The position numbers and the translations under genes were made by a program. This document shows positions 58,516 through 64,000 of a stretch of DNA of 64,000 nucleotides, in pieces; position 1 is the stretch's first letter; each line of letters starts with the position of its first letter. The notes beneath the pieces were generated by a model that was given only the letters and a program-made list of their open reading frames with translations, made no database searches and had not been told where the DNA came from. The stretch comes from Siphonodentalium dalli (lineage: Eukaryota > Mollusca > Scaphopoda > Gadilida > Siphonodentaliidae). The DNA lies in assembly GCA_032622095.1 (NCBI GenBank), contig CP136065.1, positions 248,991,474 through 249,055,473 on the forward strand, in the 5' to 3' direction.

Positions 58516-59531
58516 AGTTCTCAAAATATCCTGATCGGCATTTTATAGTATGGGTAATCCAAACAAAACTTGAAAACAATTGGGTATCTAAAGTGATCAT
58601 GTTGGAAACAATCTCACGGTAGGAATCGCATGGTGTACCACTCATACAAAATGGCCAAGGCTGGTGCAAATGCACAAATAACATAATATATGAGGAACTG
58701 ACACAAAACATAGCATTTTGACTGTTACGAGCATATGCTAGTTTATTTGTTCGGAAAGTGGTTTTATATAATATTCTGACCAGTTGGAGATGCGTGGAAT
58801 ACACCAGTCCATACATCTTGGAGAATCATTGGACTGACAACTTTGGTCAGAATGTTAGAGCAAATAAATGTAAATATGGACACAAATGTAACCGAAAAAT
58901 AGTATAGCACCTGCTCGTAGCTGAAAAAATTCTATGTAATATGTCATATCCTTTTTTATTACCTTTTTCCTCATTTCTAATCGCGCTTTCGATCGCCTCG
59001 ACCATTTTGAATGCGTGGCACTCAACTCAAAACTGTGTGATTCCCCACCGTGATTCTGGGAAACACAAACGGACACCAGTCTGGTGGTGCCCTTGTTGGG
59101 GAGGGGGAGAACACAATAGATTGAAAAGAATGCTAGGCTCCCTTGTTAGGGGGGGACACAATAGAGCGAAGAGAGGTTTAAGCATTCAAGAATGTTTATA
59201 ACAATCTCTGTGTAATAGTATTACATAATGAGTGACATGAAATCTCTCCAGTGGCACTCCGGCAGAGACATAACAAAATGATCAATATGGCTCATAAACA
59301 AATAAATAGATACACGATCCTCATATATAGGGGCCCATTCAATTCATCAAAACTAACGCATGATTCGGTAGTGGCACTCGGTTAGAAGTCAACCAATGGA
59401 TGCTTCCACAGCTTGTCTTAATGGGTGGGGTATAGCGGTTGCTAGGAGATGGTCATCTGCTAAAATACATTAATTGATTTTACATCCTGGCTCATGGATT
59501 ACACACACAAACACTTATGCTGTTCTCATAT
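58516..59531. other. No gene recognised
   Basis: Two minus-strand frames (58508-58816, 58855-59076) and one plus-strand frame lack motifs. A short duplicated 'cccttgttrgggg...acacaataga' motif lies at 59090-59165. Confidence 0.4.
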
Positions 59532-59648
59532 TTAACCCTTTAGTGCCAAGTCCATCAATGTATCACATTATTATAATCAATAAATTTGAAAAATGATCAA
59601 GGAAATATGGGTTGATACAAAAATCAGACTTGGCATTGAAAGGGTTAA
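59532..59648. mobile_element. Minimal 109-bp TTAA MITE
   Basis: Ends CCCTTTAGTGCCAAGTC and GACTTGGCATTGAAAGGG are flanked by TTAA at 59532-59535 and 59645-59648. Confidence 0.75.
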
Positions 59649-59829
59649 TTAAATATTAACCAGTGTCACACAAAATGAAAGACACTCTTTATAGTCTTCA
59701 TCGATTCCAAACATCAGTGCACAAATCACAAGTTCAGTACATTATTATTTGACAACAAAAACATTGTTTGAAAATAGCTGATTTAACGCTGAATGTGTGC
59801 ATGGTTATCCAAATTCACATGAATCGTGA

Positions 59830-60332
59830 TTGACTGTACTAAGCTATCAAGTGGTGTATTTCACATAAATTGTTATTGACTGTTCTAAGCTATCCAGCGG
59901 TGTAACACTTGTTTTGCTATTGACTGTTCTAAGCTATCCAGCGGTGTAACACTTGTTTTGCTATTGACTGTTCTAAGCTATCCAGCGGTGTAACACTTGT
60001 TTTGCTATTGACTGTTCTAAGCTATCCAGCGGTGTAACACTTGTTTTGCTATTGACTGTTCTAAGCTATCCAGCGGTGTAACACTTGTTTTGTGATTGAC
60101 TGTTCTAAGCTATCCAGCGGTGTAACACTTGTTTTGTGATTGACTGTTCTAAGCTATCCAGCGGTGTAACACTTGTTTTGCTATTGACTGTTCTAAGCTA
60201 TCAAGGGTGCATTTCACATGAATCGTGATAGACTGTTCTAAGCTATCAAGGGTGCATTTCACATGAATCGTGATAGACTGTTCTAAGCTATCAAGGGTGC
60301 ATTTCACATGAATCGTGATAGACTGTTCTAAC
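59830..60332. repeat. 44-bp tandem repeat
   Basis: About ten copies of 'ctattgactgttctaagcta' plus 'tccagcggtgtaacacttgttttg'. The last three are a variant with 'tcaagggtgcatttcacatg'. Confidence 0.95.
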
Positions 60333-60698
60333 TGTTGTGCCACAAAAGAATGTGCGTGATACAGATGAAGTGACCGGGCCCAAGATACAACACAATAACT
60401 TAAACATGTCATGTCTTATCTCTCTGTATCGGGTGGGTCAGAGTGACATATCAATGAATATAGCAATGTTTATCAATGTGTGTGAGCAGCATATGGAATA
60501 AGATCTCGTATAGGTGCATTTATCAAAATCCTATAATCTGTATGAATGCTGCAAATTTGACTAAAGCAATGGAAACAAAAAGGTCATGACTAAGTTCACC
60601 AATCTACTTATGAATGGATTCTCCCATTCAGTTATAAAGGTATTCATTGGAGTGGTCCATTTTCTGTATATCCTGGGATGCTCCGATAACAGGCAGGT

Positions 60699-60895
60699 TT
60701 AAACCTTTGATGACTGGGAGCTGCGCTGGTGCAGCTTTAAAGATCATGTGCCAGTGCATTCTCTTATATGCGAGGCTCCCTATGGGAGACTCGCATATAT
60801 AAAAGAATGAACTGGCTTACAAGGTCAAGGTAAATATTGTTAGGCCAATGTATTCTCTTATATAAATGCGAGGCTCCATATGAAAGACTCGTATT
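60699..60895. mobile_element. Truncated TTAA MITE, subfamily of 48.3 kb
   Basis: Starts TTAAACCTTTGATGACTGGG, has the first hairpin and part of the second, and stops at 'gactcgtatt', where an AT-rich 'ttcgaa' repeat begins. Confidence 0.6.
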
Positions 60896-61365
60896 AGGGT
60901 CCTGCGAATATTCGATATTCGATTCGAAAGTCAAATTCGATTCGAATTCGATTCGAAATTGCCAACTCGAAATTTCGAATATACACTTATGGAAAAGTAG
61001 GTGGTTTACGGGCAGGTACACATGTCGATCTTAGCCATTTAATTACAGAAAATGGTGTATATATGCACCTTATAATTATCATTGTACATCACGATTATAT
61101 ATATTAAATATAAGTATAGACAGCAATTGGCCACTAGAGGACAACTAAATACGTCTGATTTCTATCTTTGAACACGGTAGCCAAAAGCTTGGAGATCGCA
61201 GATGGACCGACGACGCGCCTGAATTATAATAGCTATGAGACTGATCAACAGCGGTACCAATGGACACTTGTTTTGTCCAGCGGGGTACATCACTCTCTCT
61301 GCCCCATGAAATCTGGCGCCTGTACGACAGAAACATTCTCTATATACTTGTACAACCTTTAACAG
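60896..61365. other. AT-rich 'ttcgaa' repeat and unassigned sequence
   Basis: 60900-60985 is a run of 'attcgattcgaa' motifs. 61140-61360 has open frames on both strands but no recognised domain. Confidence 0.4.
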
Positions 61366-61767
61366 TGTTAAAGATGCATTCAGGGTTCCAGACAACAACA
61401 ACATTAGAAATCTGATCTAACATAATTTTCCGCTTTGTTCTGTTGAAAAGAATGAATCACAAACAACAAATAACAAAGAAAATCATACCGTTATTGACGA
61501 TTAACAAAATAATTTTAGGTGTCCATCTAAAAAATTGAAATTATATGAAATAAATCCATAGAGAATTCAATATCGAATAAAATATCTTCTTCCCTGCAGC
61601 AAATATTGTTACAAACATAAATTTTAAGTAACTTTTAAATTTTAAATGTAAATTTGAAGTAAATTTTTTTAAACATAAATGATAAGTATTTTATATGCTA
61701 GAATCTAAATAAAGAGTAAAATAGACATCGTAAAAATTGTCCTGGAACCCTGAATACACCTTTAACA
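61366..61767. mobile_element. MITE with TTCAGGGTTCCAG inverted ends
   Basis: 402 bp with about 30-bp termini: 'tgttaaagatgcattcaggg' on the left and 'ccctgaatacacctttaaca' on the right. The interior resembles, in reverse, the sequence at 4345-4675. Confidence 0.75.
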
Positions 61768-61935
61768 TTAAATATTTACATAGCATGTGCGTTTTATACT
61801 AAATGCTGTTCGCCAATTGGTCAATTGACAATTGCGTCAAAAAAAATTCATACCTCAAATAAAACACTGTATACCCTAACTATATCACAAGACCAAAACA
61901 CAGAAACATACTGCTAATTGACTGGTAGCAATCAT

Positions 61936-62190
61936 TTTAATATTGGGCTAACTTATGATGCTGGGTGGGATTATATTAGAAATCAGTTAATATTGGGCTA
62001 ACTTATGATGCTGGGTGGGATTATATTAGAATTCAGTTAATAGTGGGCTAACTTGTTATGCTGCATGGAATATATGGTATCTTAGAAATCAAGATAATAT
62101 TGTGCTAACTTATGATGCTGGGTGGGATTATCTTAGAATTCAGTTAATATTGGGCTGACTTGTGATGCCTGGTGGGATAATCTTGATATG
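61936..62190. repeat. 50-bp tandem repeat
   Basis: About five copies of 'taatattgggctaacttatg' plus 'atgctgggtgggattatattagaaatcagt'. Confidence 0.9.
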
Positions 62191-62299
62191 CAGAAGATTC
62201 CTCCATCCACAACAAGGGTTAAATGGTGAAGGGGACAAAATTAACATCCATTTAAGATATTTTCACACAACTTCCAATTAAGAGAGCATTTAGTGGCCG

Positions 62300-62540
62300 A
62301 ACAACGCACATGCGTGTAGGTGTGTAAATATATTCGGGTTGTGCAACGCAAATGCGTGTAAATATATTCGGGTTGCACAACGCACATGCGTGCAGGAGTG
62401 TAAATATATTCGGGTTGCACAACGCACATGCGTGCAGGAGTGTAAATATCTTCGGGTTGCACAATGCACAAATGCGTGCAGGAGTGTAAATATATTCGGG
62501 TTGCACAATGCACATGCGTGCAGGAGTGTAAATATTTGTG
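62300..62540. repeat. 42-bp tandem repeat
   Basis: About five to six copies of 'gtgtaaatatattcgggttg' plus 'cacaacgcacatgcgtgcagga'. Confidence 0.92.
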
Positions 62541-62597
62541 AAGATACCAATGTTTCCGATTGACTTTTTTTAATGAGTATTTAGTAAAGAAAGGAAA

Positions 62598-62722
62598 GCA
62601 TGTTCAAGTTTCCTTCGACGAAAACCAGCCAGTGAAATCGGCTTGGATAATGCTTCAACATAAAACAGCATTGTTCCAACCTATTTCACTAGCTGGTTCA
62701 CATCGAAGGAAACTTGGACAAT
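62598..62722. repeat. Inverted repeat (hairpin)
   Basis: 'caagtttccttcgacgaa' and 'accagccagtgaaat' pair with 'atttcactagctggt' and 'tcgaaggaaacttg' around a 50-bp loop. Confidence 0.7.
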
Positions 62723-63144
62723 GTTCCTAGCATGAGTATGAAAATAAAATCTGCTTTGATTCCTCTTGACTATAATCTATTTGATCATAATTCCTATATA
62801 ATAGCCTATATATTAGTTCCCCCCACCCACCCATGGAGGCATCATCTCAGTCTATCAATGGGAATTCAAACGAAATGCTTTAACAGCATAGAGAAATGCA
62901 AGAATGCTAAAACTAAAAAAATATAGCTTGGCAAAGTTGATACTTACAGCCATATTAAATATATAATGTAGTTTATCAAATGTGAAAAATGTAAATAACA
63001 ACGTTGTCAGTAACTGGCTATATAGTTATGCTGAGGATCGCTACTTCAAACTTGAGATAGTGTATTATATCAGAAAATGGTTACAATTCAATGCATTACA
63101 GAAAGGAAACAGTTAAAATCTGTACGGTAACATCGGGTCTCAAA

Positions 63145-63522
63145 TATGGTGCTGGACATTTGCAGAATGAGTTCCCCAGAGGGCGAATTTAGTGATGATA
63201 TCCCTCCGTGCGGGCTGGCATAACCAAATTCACCCTCTGGGATCAGATTGAAGTTCCCCAGTTGAAGTTGGTGATGTTCACCCATTAGACACCTCGATTA
63301 TGCATTTTATCTTCTGCAAATTAGGGGATATAGAAACTGAACAGAAAGGAAAAAGTAACTGAAAACAATATTAATTTGAGACTATAGATACTTCCCAGAA
63401 GACGAGGCCTAAGCAGAATGAGGGTGAATTTGGTGATGCTAGCTGTGCGGGGTAGCATCACTAAATTCACCCTCTGGGGACCTCATTCTGCAAATGTCAG
63501 ACACACTATTTCCAGGCTTTAC
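63145..63522. mobile_element. Hairpin MITE (GCAGAATGAGG family)
   Basis: Two hairpins (63158-63242 and 63411-63490) flank a spacer in inverted orientation ('attaggggatatagaaactg'). It ends in 'caaatgtcagacacactatt'. Confidence 0.75.
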
Positions 63523-63549
63523 TACCACTTCGTGTGTTTACTACATGTA

Positions 63550-63692
63550 CAGTAATGCTCTAAGTAATCGACTACGTAACCACAGCAGAATTATGGGTAA
63601 CTTTTCAGGATTTAGTCGGAAATATGGCTTGTTGGCATTCATTGGAAAGCACTCCCCCGAGAGCTTTCTGATGAATGGCAACAATTTCCCCC
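63550..63692. mobile_element. Mariner-like foldback MITE (truncated copy 3)
   Basis: Left arm CAGTAATGCTCTAAGTAATC through the centre 'gagagctttctgatgaatgg', then divergence. The right arm is lost. Confidence 0.65.
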
Positions 63693-63810
63693 CTCTCCCA
63701 ATCAAATCTCATTCTTTCGCTGCCTACTCAAAATATTATATTCGTCTTATTATTCAGTAATTTTTGTAACCAGCAGTGAGTTTTGATTAAAAATCAAATT
63801 TTGTTTATAT

Positions 63811-64000
63811 TTAAAGGGGTACTGTACGCCATTTTCAATAAATTCCCGGTGATAACAACGATCTATTATCGATACTATATAGAAATATAAGTAATTTGAG
63901 TCGAAGATGTATTCTGTAAACGCTCAGGTTAATAGGCTATCTTAAAATTTAATAATTTAAAAGTTATTAATTTAATATAAATTGATTTTATGGCTCCAGC
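63811..64000. mobile_element. TTAA MITE, AGGGGTACTGTAC family (cut by window end)
   Basis: Begins at TTAA 63811. Its 186 visible bases differ at about one position from the copy at 6894. It continues beyond the window. Confidence 0.85.

Noticed and set aside
59830-60332. Possible CRISPR-like array
   Set aside because: The 44-bp units are directly adjacent with no variable spacers, in a eukaryotic genome. It is an ordinary tandem repeat.
61145-61404. Overlapping 60-80-codon frames on both strands
   Set aside because: No recognised motif. They run into the inverted end of the MITE at 61366.

Overview
This is a eukaryotic, AT-rich, intron-containing and very transposon-dense window. It carries two spliced housekeeping genes and no bacterial, viral or organellar signal. 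A bivalve mollusc is the most likely source. The grounds are dispersed 'ggccataactctg' and 'AGCTCACCTGAG' repeats, Helitron-like elements with internal minisatellites, and a LINE with DAKSAFDVV and CADDIAL reverse transcriptase motifs, all of which I associate with bivalves. The species assignment is inference. A run of 100 N at 31070-31169 marks a scaffold gap.

Gene 1, minus strand, about 8.7-27.0 kb: a nine-exon lysosomal Pro-X carboxypeptidase (PRCP, peptidase family S28). Exons 2-9 splice in frame with canonical GT/AG sites and keep the Ser-Asp-His triad. Exon 1 (signal peptide) occurs twice, at 26.8 kb and 32.8 kb, and both copies are disabled as assembled. One has an extra T in a homopolymer; the other has a frameshift with a stop. 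A degenerate LINE lies just upstream of the first copy, and the second copy preserves the matching uninterrupted site.

Gene 2, plus strand, 38.5-45.7 kb: SPCS3, the signal peptidase complex subunit 3, in five intact exons (179 aa). A hAT-type element lies directly behind its polyadenylation signals.

The rest is almost entirely repeats:
- piggyBac-like TTAA MITEs with two internal hairpins;
- hAT-like MITEs with 8-bp target duplications;
- a mariner-like foldback MITE;
- PIF/Harbinger-like elements with GGCCAAAAA ends and TAA/TTA target duplications;
- two head-to-tail Helitron arrays (11.7-14.9 and 35.2-37.2 kb);
- a 5.3-kb nested structure at 53.0-58.3 kb, in which a satellite-bearing element has taken an inverted copy of itself;
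- many minisatellites.

Several insertions lie within 2-12 nt of PRCP splice sites, and three PRCP exon boundaries have local tandem duplications. No clear protein-coding exon was found between 46.7 and 64 kb. The strongest novelty candidates are the splice-site-abutting transposons, the disabled double exon 1, the self-inserted satellite-MITE, and the matching order of Helitron types in the two arrays.
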